A DNA stretch of 64,000 bases from Achromobacter sp. HZ34. GTDB lineage: Bacteria; Pseudomonadota; Gammaproteobacteria; Burkholderiales; Burkholderiaceae_B. Under the pieces are notes generated by a model. The model worked only from the letters and a program-made list of their open reading frames with translations. It was not told the origin of the DNA and made no database searches. Location: assembly GCF_002209485.1 (NCBI RefSeq), contig NZ_NJIX01000004.1:124001-188000 (forward strand), given 5' to 3'. The translations under genes and the position numbers were made by a program. Shown piece after piece: positions 1 to 7,652 of the stretch (position 1 is its first letter; each line of letters begins with the position of its first letter).

Positions 1-1165
1 AGGTGCCGTGCTTGGCCGAGTTGGCCGCCGACATCACCACGTCGGCGGTGGGATAGCCGTTGTGTTCTTCGGCGGTATAGGTGTAGTTGCCGAAGTAGCC
101 GGGATAGGGATGCAGGGTGTTCCAGTAGGCAATGATGTCCTTGGACGACCCCGCGCCCTCCTGCACCGCCTTGGCCACCATATTGATGGCGTCATAGCCC
201 GCCGTCACCCACCAGAACAGCGTGTCGTCCAGGCTCACCTTGCCCTGCACCTTGTCGACGAATTCCTGCGATTTCGGCGGCAGCTTGCCGTCGGCGCCGT
301 AGCTGCAACTGCGGTAGCCCACCGCGTAGACCTTGTCCCAGTTCTGCGGCTTGGCCAGCAGGCCGCGGATCTCGCCGGACGCCATCGATGGGTGGCCGGC
401 GAAGTTGACGTCCCAGTTCATTTCCGCGCGGGTATTGAACAGGCGCGCTTCCATGCCGGTGGACACGCTCCAGATGACGATGACTTCGGCGCCCGCGCTG
501 CGCGCCCGTGTCATGTCGGGAGTCATGTCCGTCTGGGTGGCATCGATGTTGTTGCTGTAGACCACGTCCGCGCCGTCGCGCTTGAAGTTGGCCACGCAGG
601 CTTTCACCGCGGTGACGCCGTAGCCCGTGGTGTCGCCGATGATGGCGATCTTTTTCACCTTCAGCACTTTCAGGCAATAGCTGCGCACGGCGTCGTCCCA
701 CTGGCCGTTGGACGGGGCGATGCGGAAGGCATTGGGGAATTTTTTCGTGTCGATCAAGGTGTCGATCACGCAGGGATGGATGTTGGGAATGCCGGCGCGC
801 GCCATGATGGGCGTGACGGCCAGCGACTCGCCGGAATTGGTCGGCCCCCAGATCGCGTGCACCTTTTGCGAGTTGATCATTTCCTGCGTCGCGTTGACGG
901 CCTTGGTCGGATCGCCCTGCGTATCGCGCGTGACGATTTCGATCTTGCGGCCCTTGACGCCGCCGGCGGCATTCAAGGTGTCCGCGGCGAACTTGACGCC
1001 GCGATCGAAACCGATGCCGGGTGCGGAGCTGGGGCCGGTCAGCGCGGCCAGCCAGCCGATGCGCAACGATTCGGCGGCGGCATGCGCGTAGCGCGGTGCG
1101 CCTATGATGGCGGCGCCGGCGATGGCGCTGGTTCCCAGGACGAAATTGCGGCGCGTCAGGCTCAT
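1..1165 (-). CDS. Branched-chain amino-acid-type ABC transporter substrate-binding protein (3' end off window)
   Basis: Periplasmic receptor of the LivK/Leu-Ile-Val-binding family (type I periplasmic fold); 388 codons are visible and the C-terminus lies beyond base 1. The N-terminus begins MSLTRRNFVLGTSAIAGAA, a twin-arginine-like motif (TRRNFVL) followed by a hydrophobic stretch and an AHA cleavage site near residue 29, so Tat export is plausible. The mature part starts LRIGWLAALTGPSSAPG, the typical first strand and loop of this family, and continues with the ligand-cleft segment IWGPTNSGESLAV. It lies 47 bp after the enolase-superfamily gene at 1213 on the same strand and probably ends the same operon, delivering that pathway's substrate. 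In this family the ligand may be an amino acid, an aromatic acid or another carboxylate; the specificity cannot be read here. Confidence 0.9.
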   Translation of the reverse strand, partial: MSLTRRNFVLGTSAIAGAAIIGAPRYAHAAAESLRIGWLAALTGPSSAPGIGFDRGVKFAADTLNAAGGVKGRKIEIVTRDTQGDPTKAVNATQEMINSQKVHAIWGPTNSGESLAVTPIMARAGIPNIHPCVIDTLIDTKKFPNAFRIAPSNGQWDDAVRSYCLKVLKVKKIAIIGDTTGYGVTAVKACVANFKRDGADVVYSNNIDATQTDMTPDMTRARSAGAEVIVIWSVSTGMEARLFNTRAEMNWDVNFAGHPSMASGEIRGLLAKPQNWDKVYAVGYRSCSYGADGKLPPKSQEFVDKVQGKVSLDDTLFWWVTAGYDAINMVAKAVQEGAGSSKDIIAYWNTLHPYPGYFGNYTYTAEEHNGYPTADVVMSAANSAKHGT

Positions 1166-1212
1166 GGTGGATTCCTTGGTGATGGCGTTGTTTGTGGGCC
1201 AGCGCGCGCGTC

Positions 1213-2304
1213 TCAGCGCGTTGCCTGTTCCAATGCAGTGATGCGCTGTTCGTCGAAGGTATGGCCCCAGCCGGGCCGTTCCGGCACCACGGCCATGCCA
1301 CCGGCGAATTCAAGCGGCTCGCGGTACAGCGTGGAGAACCAGGGCATGTATTCCAGGAATATCGCGTTCGACAAGGCGCCCAGCACCTGCAGGCTGGTTT
1401 CGGGAAACAGGTGGCTGGACACGGGGATGTCGTGGCTCTCGGCCATATGGCCGACGCGCATGAATTCGCTGACGCCGCCCACACGCTGCAAGTCCGGCAT
1501 CAGCACGTCGGCACTGCGCAGGGCCAGCATGCTGCGGAAGCCGTAGCGGGTGTATTCGGTTTCGCCGCTGGCGATGGGCGTGTCCAGGGCCGCCGCCACG
1601 CGCGCCAGTCCTTCCAGGTCCCAGGCCGGCAGCGGTTCTTCGAACCACGTCAGGTCGTGCTCTTCCAGCAGACGGCCCAGCCGTATCGCCTGCGCTTCGT
1701 TCAAGCCCTGGTTGGCGTCGGCCATCAGCTTGATGTCCGGACCGATGGCGGCGCGCACGGCGCCCACGCGTTGTGCATCCTGGCGTGCGTCCGCCATGCC
1801 CAGGCGCATCTTCACCGCGCCGAAGCCTTGCGCCACCATGTCCTGCGCCTCGCGTGCCAGGGCGTCGATATCGCGGTCCAGCCACAGGCCGCCGCTGTGA
1901 TAAGCCGGTACCCGATCACGCGCGCCGCCCAGCAGGCGATACAGGGGCAGTCCGGCGGCCTTGCCCGCGATGTCCCACAAGGCGCCGTCCAGGGCCGAGA
2001 TGCCCATCACGGTGATGCCCTTGTGCCCGAAGAAATTGATGTCTTTCCAGGCGCGTGCCCAGAAGCCGGCGATGTGGCCGGCGTCCTGGCCGACCAGCAG
2101 GTCGGCAAGTTCGTCCACCATCTGGCGCAGCACGCGGGTGCGGCGATCGTTCAAGGCGAACACCAGGTTCTCGCCGACGATGCCGGCGTCGGTGTGGACG
2201 TAGACCAGCACGCAGCCGCAACTGTCCAGCCGGCCCAGCGCGCTGCCTATCGGCTTGTCGAACGGCAGGCGCACCACGCGGGTACGCACCTCGGTGACTT
2301 TCAT
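1213..2304 (-). CDS. Mandelate racemase/muconate-lactonizing (enolase superfamily) enzyme, copy A
   Basis: A 363-residue enzyme of the enolase superfamily, which abstracts a proton alpha to a carboxylate in racemases, cycloisomerases and sugar-acid dehydratases. Visible active-site elements are K165-M-R167 on the second barrel strand, metal ligands D196 (with N198), E222 and E248, and D271 with H298 forming the usual His-Asp dyad. The second lysine of the KxK motif is Arg, so H298 is the likely base (inference). The start ATG at 2304 overlaps the upstream gene's TGA as ATGA, which fixes the start and implies translational coupling. The upstream partner is a second, distinct member of the superfamily, suggesting two consecutive steps or two substrates in one sugar-acid or cyclic-acid pathway. 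Substrate unknown. Confidence 0.9.
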   Translation of the reverse strand: MKVTEVRTRVVRLPFDKPIGSALGRLDSCGCVLVYVHTDAGIVGENLVFALNDRRTRVLRQMVDELADLLVGQDAGHIAGFWARAWKDINFFGHKGITVMGISALDGALWDIAGKAAGLPLYRLLGGARDRVPAYHSGGLWLDRDIDALAREAQDMVAQGFGAVKMRLGMADARQDAQRVGAVRAAIGPDIKLMADANQGLNEAQAIRLGRLLEEHDLTWFEEPLPAWDLEGLARVAAALDTPIASGETEYTRYGFRSMLALRSADVLMPDLQRVGGVSEFMRVGHMAESHDIPVSSHLFPETSLQVLGALSNAIFLEYMPWFSTLYREPLEFAGGMAVVPERPGWGHTFDEQRITALEQATR

Positions 2305-3419
2305 GGGCGGGCTCCGCGGGTGACGTTGGGCAGGCCGACGCGATAGCGCGCCAGCACATCGGGATCGGGGTCGCAGCCCAGGCCGGGGCCTTGCGGCACC
2401 GATACTTTGCCGTCCTGCGTGCGCACCCAGGGATCGAAGGGGTTGGCTTCCATGTCCAGCCACAAGACTTCGATCAGCGGCCGCTGCGGCAACGCGGCCG
2501 CGATATGCAGCGTGGCGATGAAGCCGGGCCCGAAGTAAGGACAATGCGGCACGGTCTGCACGCCATGCGCCTGGCATAGCGTGGCCACCTTCATGGCTTC
2601 GCCGATGCCGCCGAGCTTGGTCACGCTGGGTTGCGCGATATCCAGGGCGCCGGCTTCGAGCAGGGCCTTGAAGCCCATCGGCCCGGCCACGTTCTCACCG
2701 GCCGCGATGGGAATGCCACGCGCGCGCACCCGCGCCAGGCCGGCTGCATCTTCCGGCGGCCACACCGGCTCTTCCAGCCAGTACAGCCCGTCGTCGCGCA
2801 TGGCGTCCGCCATGCGCAGGGACGTGGGGACGTCCCAGGCGCAATTGGTGTCCAGCATGACGGCGGCGGCGCCGGCGGCTTGCAGCGACGCCCGCACCGC
2901 TTCGTGCGTCACTTCATGCAGCTTGATGTGGCGATAGCCGCGTTCGACGGCGGCGGCGGTATTGCGCGCCACCAGCGTGCAGTCGGTGTAGTTCAACAGG
3001 CTGGCATAGGCCGGCAGTTCGGTGCACGGCGCCGCGCCCAGCAGGCGATGCACGGGCATGCCGGCGCGCTTGCCCAGCAGGTCCCACAGGGCGATCTCGA
3101 TGCCGGACCAGGCATAGACATAGCAGCCGTTGCGCCCCAGCAAGTGGGTGGCGTGCAGCACCTGGCGGGTCAGGCCGGCGATGTCGCCGGCATCGCGGCC
3201 GATGGCCAGCGGCGCCACGATGGTATCGAGCGCGGCGCGCGTGGCGGGGATGGCCGCGTGGCCGAAGGCCTCGCCCCAGCCCACCAGGCCGTCCTCGGTC
3301 TCGACCCGCACCAGCAGGATATCCAGCTTGTCCCACAGGGCGCCGGCAAAGCGCTGGTAAGGCCCACCCATGTCGAAGGGCAGGGACACGACATCGGAAG
3401 TGACGGATACGATCTTCAT
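2301..3419 (-). CDS. Mandelate racemase/muconate-lactonizing (enolase superfamily) enzyme, copy B
   Basis: A 372-residue enolase-superfamily enzyme, first gene of the operon. Key residues are K166-L-H168, metal ligands D190 (with N192), E216 (LEEP) and E242 (AGEN), and H292 in VPHC. The Asp usually paired with this His is S265 (QPSVTK), and the KxH motif differs from the KxR of copy A, so the two enzymes are unlikely to be isofunctional. I chose the ATG at 3419 (MKIVSVTSD) because the family usually starts MKI and because this ATG overlaps the stop of a nine-codon leader ORF with a strong ribosome-binding site. An ATG four codons upstream (3431) is the alternative. The divergent LysR gene at 3668 is the obvious regulator candidate. 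Confidence 0.88.
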   Translation of the reverse strand: MKIVSVTSDVVSLPFDMGGPYQRFAGALWDKLDILLVRVETEDGLVGWGEAFGHAAIPATRAALDTIVAPLAIGRDAGDIAGLTRQVLHATHLLGRNGCYVYAWSGIEIALWDLLGKRAGMPVHRLLGAAPCTELPAYASLLNYTDCTLVARNTAAAVERGYRHIKLHEVTHEAVRASLQAAGAAAVMLDTNCAWDVPTSLRMADAMRDDGLYWLEEPVWPPEDAAGLARVRARGIPIAAGENVAGPMGFKALLEAGALDIAQPSVTKLGGIGEAMKVATLCQAHGVQTVPHCPYFGPGFIATLHIAAALPQRPLIEVLWLDMEANPFDPWVRTQDGKVSVPQGPGLGCDPDPDVLARYRVGLPNVTRGARP

Positions 3420-3445
3420 CCGCCGCACCATTCAAGCTGCGCCAT
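3416..3445 (-). CDS. Nine-codon leader ORF coupled to enolase-superfamily gene B
   Basis: The best ribosome-binding site in this leader, AGGAGG, sits seven bases before an ATG at 3445 that opens a tiny frame, MAQLEWCGG, ending in TGA at 3416. That TGA overlaps the ATG (3419) of the enzyme gene. The enzyme's own starts at 3419 and 3431 have no comparable Shine-Dalgarno of their own. This looks like a translated leader that passes ribosomes on by termination-reinitiation. It is short and could be coincidental, so confidence is modest. Confidence 0.4.
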   Translation of the reverse strand: MAQLEWCGG

Positions 3446-3573
3446 GACGTCTCCTCCTGGCGTTCTTGTGATCGGGCAGTCCGTGGGGCGCTGTACCGCG
3501 CCTTGCCGTCGACCTGCCTGTGTATGCGAACTGGAACGAGGATAGGTAGCGCGGAAAATAAAATCAATTGAGT

Positions 3574-3597
3574 ACACCTAATTTCCACATAAGGTGT
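3574..3597. promoter_or_regulatory. Candidate LysR-type operator (ACACCT-N12-AGGTGT)
   Basis: A perfect 6-bp inverted repeat with 12 bases between the arms contains the T-N11-A core typical of LysR-type binding sites (T3579 to A3591). It lies in the 222-bp AT-richer space between the leader/enolase operon and the divergent LysR gene, about 70 bp upstream of the LysR start. Confidence 0.55.
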
Positions 3598-3667
3598 TCT
3601 TATATGCTCCATGGACCCGCGCGCTGACGCTGGCCTCTATAAAAATGCGTAGACAAAGGAGCGAGAC

Positions 3668-4594
3668 ATGGCGCTTACCGTACGCCAGCTGGAGGTCATC
3701 CGTGCCGTCAGCCTGCACGGATCTGTCACCGAAGCAGCCGGCGCATTGGGGATCTCCCAGCCCGCCATCAGCCTGATGCTGCGCGATTGCGCCACGCATG
3801 CCGGCTTTCCGTTTTTCGTCCGCAAGCATGGCCGCCTGCAGGCCACGCGCGAGACCCAGGTCATCCTGGCCGAACTGAATCGCATCTTCGACGGCATCGA
3901 GCGCGTCAACCGTTTGATGGATGACATGCGCGACATGACGGTGGGCACGGTACAGGTGGCCTCGGTACCGACCCTGGCCGACAACCTGATTTCGCCCACC
4001 ATCGCCAGCTTCCAGAAAGACTGGCCCAATATCCAGGTGGGCGTGTTTACCCTGGACAATGTCGGCGTGTTCGAGAACGTCATCCAGGAACGGGTGGACT
4101 TCGGCCTGGCCTTGTCGCCGCTGAATCATCGCGACGGCCGTGGCGTGGATGGCCGCCTGGTGGATCTGTGCACCACGGAGCTGGTCTGCGTGATGCACCC
4201 TGACTGTCCGCTGGCGCGCTACGACGTGGTCACGCCCAAGGACCTGGCGCCCTATCCCCTGATCTCTTTCGGCAAGAGCCTGCCGCTGGGGGCGCTGGTG
4301 GAGGAAAGCTTCCAGCGCGCCAACGTGCCGCGGCGCATCGCGCTGGAGGTCACGCTGACGTCGGTGGCCTGCTCCCTGGCCCGGTCGGGAGCGGGCGTGG
4401 CCATCATCGATCCTTTCCATCTGTGGAGCCAACGCGACCACGGCGTGGTCACGCTGCCTTATGCCCCCCGCACCGAAGTGCGGGCGCAGATGGTGCTGCC
4501 CAGCAATACGCCCCTGTCCCGCTCCGCGCGGCTGTTCGTCGATGCGCTGCGGCAGACGGCGCGGCAACGGCAGGGAGCGCTGCAGGCGGCCTGA
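3668..4594 (+). CDS. LysR-family transcriptional regulator
   Basis: A 308-residue LysR-type regulator, normal family length. The N-terminal winged helix-turn-helix is clear (RQLEVIRAVSLHGSVTEAAG, then LGISQPAISLML), followed by the helical linker and an effector-binding domain from about residue 90 (GTVQVASVPTLADNLISP). A strong Shine-Dalgarno (AAAGGAG) precedes the ATG. It is divergent from the two enolase-superfamily genes and the ABC receptor, the classic arrangement for a LysR activator responding to a pathway intermediate. The inverted repeat at 3574 is its likely operator. The effector is not deducible. Confidence 0.95.
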   Translation: MALTVRQLEVIRAVSLHGSVTEAAGALGISQPAISLMLRDCATHAGFPFFVRKHGRLQATRETQVILAELNRIFDGIERVNRLMDDMRDMTVGTVQVASVPTLADNLISPTIASFQKDWPNIQVGVFTLDNVGVFENVIQERVDFGLALSPLNHRDGRGVDGRLVDLCTTELVCVMHPDCPLARYDVVTPKDLAPYPLISFGKSLPLGALVEESFQRANVPRRIALEVTLTSVACSLARSGAGVAIIDPFHLWSQRDHGVVTLPYAPRTEVRAQMVLPSNTPLSRSARLFVDALRQTARQRQGALQAA

Positions 4595-4613
4595 GCCGTA
4601 ATGGCTCAATTGC

Positions 4614-4633
4614 AACTGACAATCCTGTCAGTT
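4614..4633. promoter_or_regulatory. CusR-box-like operator upstream of the RND operon
   Basis: A perfect inverted repeat with 8-bp arms and a 4-bp spacer: AACTGACA-ATCC-TGTCAGTT. The core TGACA-N4-TGTCA matches the spacing of the Escherichia coli CusR box (TGACAA-NN-TTGTCA). It is about 105 bp before the outer-membrane-factor start and 20 bp after the LysR stop. The operon ends with a CusR/CusS-like pair, so autoregulation is the simplest reading. The trailing TTTT would also allow weak terminator activity for the LysR gene. Confidence 0.65.
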
Positions 4634-4739
4634 TTCCGACAGCGTGGCGTCCACCGCCGCTTCCTACATTGCAGTCATGGCAGGGCCGGCGCCAGATGGC
4701 GCGTGGACCCTATTTCCCCTCCGGATCACGCGCTGCGTC

Positions 4740-6365
4740 ATGACTACATTGTTTCGCCGGCCGTCTCGCCCTCGCGGGCGCGTCCAGGTACACCGTAAGC
4801 CAGCCAGCCTGGCCGTTCTTCGGCCCGCCGCGGCGGCCGCCGCTGTTGCCGCCGTCCTTGCCCTCGCCGGCTGTGCCGCCGGGCCGGACTACGTGCGGCC
4901 GACCATGGCGGTGCCGTCCGCGTACGCCGAAGCGGGCCCCTGGAAGGACGCCACGCCCGGCCACGTGGATCCGGACGGGCGCTGGTGGCTGGTCTATGGC
5001 GACCCCGTCCTGGACGGCCTGGTCGCCCAGGCCAACGAGGCCAACCAGAACATTGCCCTGGCCGCCGCGCAATACCGGCAGGCGCGCGCCGCCGCCGACG
5101 CCGCGCGGTCCGCCTTCTGGCCCACCGCGGGCATCAGCGCCGGCGCCGGCCGCGCCCGCAGCATCTCCAACGGCGTCAGCAAGCTGGGCAATTCGCACTC
5201 CATCGGCCTGGACGCCAGTTGGGAACCGGACCTGTGGGGCGCCGTGCGGCGCTCGGTGGAAGCCGGCGACGCCAGCGCGCAGGCCAGTGCCGCGCAACTG
5301 GCCGCCGCACGCCTGAGCATCCAGGCCACCGTCGCCGCGGACTATATGCAGCTGCGCGTGACGGACCGGGAAATCGCCCTTTATGCACGCACGTTGGAAG
5401 CCTATGAGCGCGCGCTCAAGCTGACCCGCAGCCAGCATGATGCAGGCGTGGCGCTGCGTTCGGACGTGGCCCTGGCCGAGGCGCAGCTGAACACCGCGCG
5501 CGCCGACGCCATCGACCTGGAACAGCAGCGGCGCCAATTGCTGCATGCCATCGCCATCCTTACCGGCCGCGCGCCGGCGGACTTCACGCTGGCGCAAGAT
5601 CCCGCCTGGCATCCGGCGCTGCCGCAAGTCCCGGTGGGCCTGCCTTCCGAATTGCTGGAGCGGCGCCCGGACATCGCCAGCGCCGAACGCCAGGCAGCCG
5701 CCGCCAACGCCAATATCGGCGTCGCGCGCGCGGCCTATTTCCCGTCTCTCGTGCTGAGCGCCAGCGGCGGCTACGGCGGCAGCGGCTTCGGGCCCTGGTT
5801 CAACACGCCCGGCCGCATCTGGTCGCTGGGCGCGTCCCTGGCGGAGACGCTGCTCGACGGCGGCCTGCGCAAGGCCCGCGACCGGGAAGCCGTGGCCGCC
5901 TACGACGCCACGGTGGCGCAATACAAGCAGACCGTGCTGGGCGGCTTCCAGGAGGTCGAGGACAACCTGTCCGCCCTGCGCGTGCTGGCCGATGAAAGCG
6001 TGGCGCAGGACCAGGCGGTTCAGGCCTCGCGCCTGGCCGAGCAACTGGCCTTGACGCAGTACCGCGCCGGCACCGTCACCTATTTGAACGTGGTGACCGC
6101 GCAATACCTGACCCTGAGTAATGAGCGCAGCGCGGTCCAGTTGCTGGGCCGTCAACTGGTCGCCAGCGTGACCTTGATCAAGGCCACGGGCGGCGGCTGG
6201 AGCGCCGCGCGGTTGCAGCCGGAGACGGGTCCGGAAGCAACGCCGGCCGCGTCCCCGAGCGCGGCTGCAACGCCTGCCGCGACCTCCGCTGCAATCCCTG
6301 CTGCACCCCCGACCCCCGTTGTTTCCGCCACGGCCACGCCGGCCGGGCAAACGCAACCAGACTGA
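4740..6365 (+). CDS. RND efflux outer-membrane factor lipoprotein (NodT/OprM family)
   Basis: Outer-membrane channel of a tripartite efflux pump, 541 residues from the ATG at 4740. The N-terminus is Arg-rich, then a hydrophobic stretch and the lipobox LAGC, with Cys45 as the expected lipidated residue. The following AAGPDYVRP is the signature start of mature NodT-type factors. Two OEP repeats follow; each contains the coiled-coil hairpin sequence typical of TolC-like proteins, including LRSDVALAEAQLNTARAD in repeat one and AGTVTYLNVVTAQ in repeat two. About 45 Ala/Pro/Thr-rich residues after position 495 form an unusual disordered tail. An in-frame ATG at 4644 is possible but would put about 75 residues before the lipid anchor. 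First gene of the efflux operon. Confidence 0.92.
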   Translation: MTTLFRRPSRPRGRVQVHRKPASLAVLRPAAAAAAVAAVLALAGCAAGPDYVRPTMAVPSAYAEAGPWKDATPGHVDPDGRWWLVYGDPVLDGLVAQANEANQNIALAAAQYRQARAAADAARSAFWPTAGISAGAGRARSISNGVSKLGNSHSIGLDASWEPDLWGAVRRSVEAGDASAQASAAQLAAARLSIQATVAADYMQLRVTDREIALYARTLEAYERALKLTRSQHDAGVALRSDVALAEAQLNTARADAIDLEQQRRQLLHAIAILTGRAPADFTLAQDPAWHPALPQVPVGLPSELLERRPDIASAERQAAAANANIGVARAAYFPSLVLSASGGYGGSGFGPWFNTPGRIWSLGASLAETLLDGGLRKARDREAVAAYDATVAQYKQTVLGGFQEVEDNLSALRVLADESVAQDQAVQASRLAEQLALTQYRAGTVTYLNVVTAQYLTLSNERSAVQLLGRQLVASVTLIKATGGGWSAARLQPETGPEATPAASPSAAATPAATSAAIPAAPPTPVVSATATPAGQTQPD

Positions 6366-6377
6366 AGAGGCATGGAC

Positions 6378-7652
6378 ATGGCCAAATCTTCGATACAGCG
6401 CCGCGTGGGCATCACGACCGGCATCGTGGCCCTGGCGGGCCTGAGCGCCGCTTTCTGGGGCATCGATCACAACGCCGCCGCCGACACGCCGGCCGCGGCC
6501 GCCCCGCCCGTGATGGTGACCTCCACCGCGGTCAAGCGCGCCGATGTGCCCATCTACCTGACTGGCGTCGGCACGGTCACGCCCAACCAGTCGGTCACCA
6601 TCAAGGCACGCGTCGACGGCCAGCTCGACAAGGTCGCCTTCACCGAGGGCCAGGACGTGGCGGCCGGCCAGCTGCTGGCGCAGATCGATCCGCGCACCTT
6701 GCAGGCGCAACTGGCGCAAGCACAGGCGCTGCAGGCCAAGGACCAGGCGCAGCTGGCCAACGCCAACCTGGACTTGCAACGCTATACGCGCTTGAGCAAG
6801 GAAGACGCCACCACGCAACAGACGCTGGATACGCAGCGCGCGCTGGTGGCGCAGCTGGACGCGGCGGTGAAGACCGATGCCGCGCAGGTGGCCTACGCCA
6901 AGGTGCAGCTGAGCTTCACCACCATCAGCGCGCCGATCAGCGGCCGCACCGGCGCCCGTCTGGTGGACCAGGGCAATATTGTGCACGCGACCGACACCAC
7001 CGGACTGGTGGTGATCAACCAGATCGATCCCATCAGCGTGGTGTTCACGGTGCCCGAAGCGCATGTGCCAGACCTCAACCAGGCCGCCGCGCATGACCAG
7101 CACGGCCTGCCTGTCACCGCCCTGCGCCGCGACAGCGAGCAGGTGCTGGGCAAGGGCAAGCTGGTGCTGGTCAACAACCAGATCGACACCACCAGCGGCA
7201 CGGTGCAGTTGAAGGCCTCTTTCCCCAATCCGGAGCATCTGTTGTGGCCCGGCCAGTACGTCAACGCCCGCGTACGCCTGGGCACGCACACCGGTGCGCT
7301 GACGGTGCCCGCGCCGGCGGTGCAGCGGGGCCAGACCGGCACCTATGTCTATGTCATCGACGAGCATACGGTGGCGCGCATGCAACCCGTCCACGTGGCC
7401 TTGATCCAGGACGGCATGGCCGTCATCGACAAGGGCCTGGCGGCCGGCCAGCGCGTGGTCGTCGACGGCCAGTACAAGCTCAAGCCCGGTGCCCGCACCG
7501 TGGAAAGCAAACCAGCCGCGGCACCGGCCGCCCGCCGCACCGAGGCCTCGGAAGTGGCCTTGAATTCAGGCCGGGCCGTGACCCAGGCGGCGGCCAGGGA
7601 TGAGACCGTGGAAGTGGCGATAAGCCCGGCCACCCAGGGAGCCGGTGCATGA
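6378..7652 (+). CDS. RND efflux periplasmic adaptor (MdtA-like membrane fusion protein)
   Basis: Membrane-fusion protein of 424 residues that bridges the inner-membrane pump and the outer-membrane channel. After an uncleaved or signal-type hydrophobic N-terminus the order is beta-barrel start (VMVTSTAVKRADVPIYLTGVG), lipoyl half (TIKARVDGQL), alpha-hairpin (residues about 95-170), second lipoyl half (TTISAPISGRTG) and barrel/membrane-proximal domains. I chose the ATG at 6378 rather than 6372 because AGAGG lies seven bases before it but only one base before the other. The last 45 residues are Ala/Glu-rich and weakly conserved. It follows the channel gene by 12 bp and overlaps the pump gene as ATGA. 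Confidence 0.93.
   Translation: MAKSSIQRRVGITTGIVALAGLSAAFWGIDHNAAADTPAAAAPPVMVTSTAVKRADVPIYLTGVGTVTPNQSVTIKARVDGQLDKVAFTEGQDVAAGQLLAQIDPRTLQAQLAQAQALQAKDQAQLANANLDLQRYTRLSKEDATTQQTLDTQRALVAQLDAAVKTDAAQVAYAKVQLSFTTISAPISGRTGARLVDQGNIVHATDTTGLVVINQIDPISVVFTVPEAHVPDLNQAAAHDQHGLPVTALRRDSEQVLGKGKLVLVNNQIDTTSGTVQLKASFPNPEHLLWPGQYVNARVRLGTHTGALTVPAPAVQRGQTGTYVYVIDEHTVARMQPVHVALIQDGMAVIDKGLAAGQRVVVDGQYKLKPGARTVESKPAAAPAARRTEASEVALNSGRAVTQAAARDETVEVAISPATQGAGA

Noticed and set aside
192-1484. Minus-strand open frame overlapping the ABC receptor in another frame
   Set aside because: It reads across the receptor and the enolase gene in a shifted frame and gives Arg/His-rich sequence; the in-frame reading gives the conserved receptor.
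4710-7394. Long open frame on the minus strand opposite the efflux channel and adaptor genes
   Set aside because: Its translation is Arg/Gly/His-rich with no family resemblance, while the plus strand encodes clear conserved proteins. It is a by-product of GC-rich third positions.
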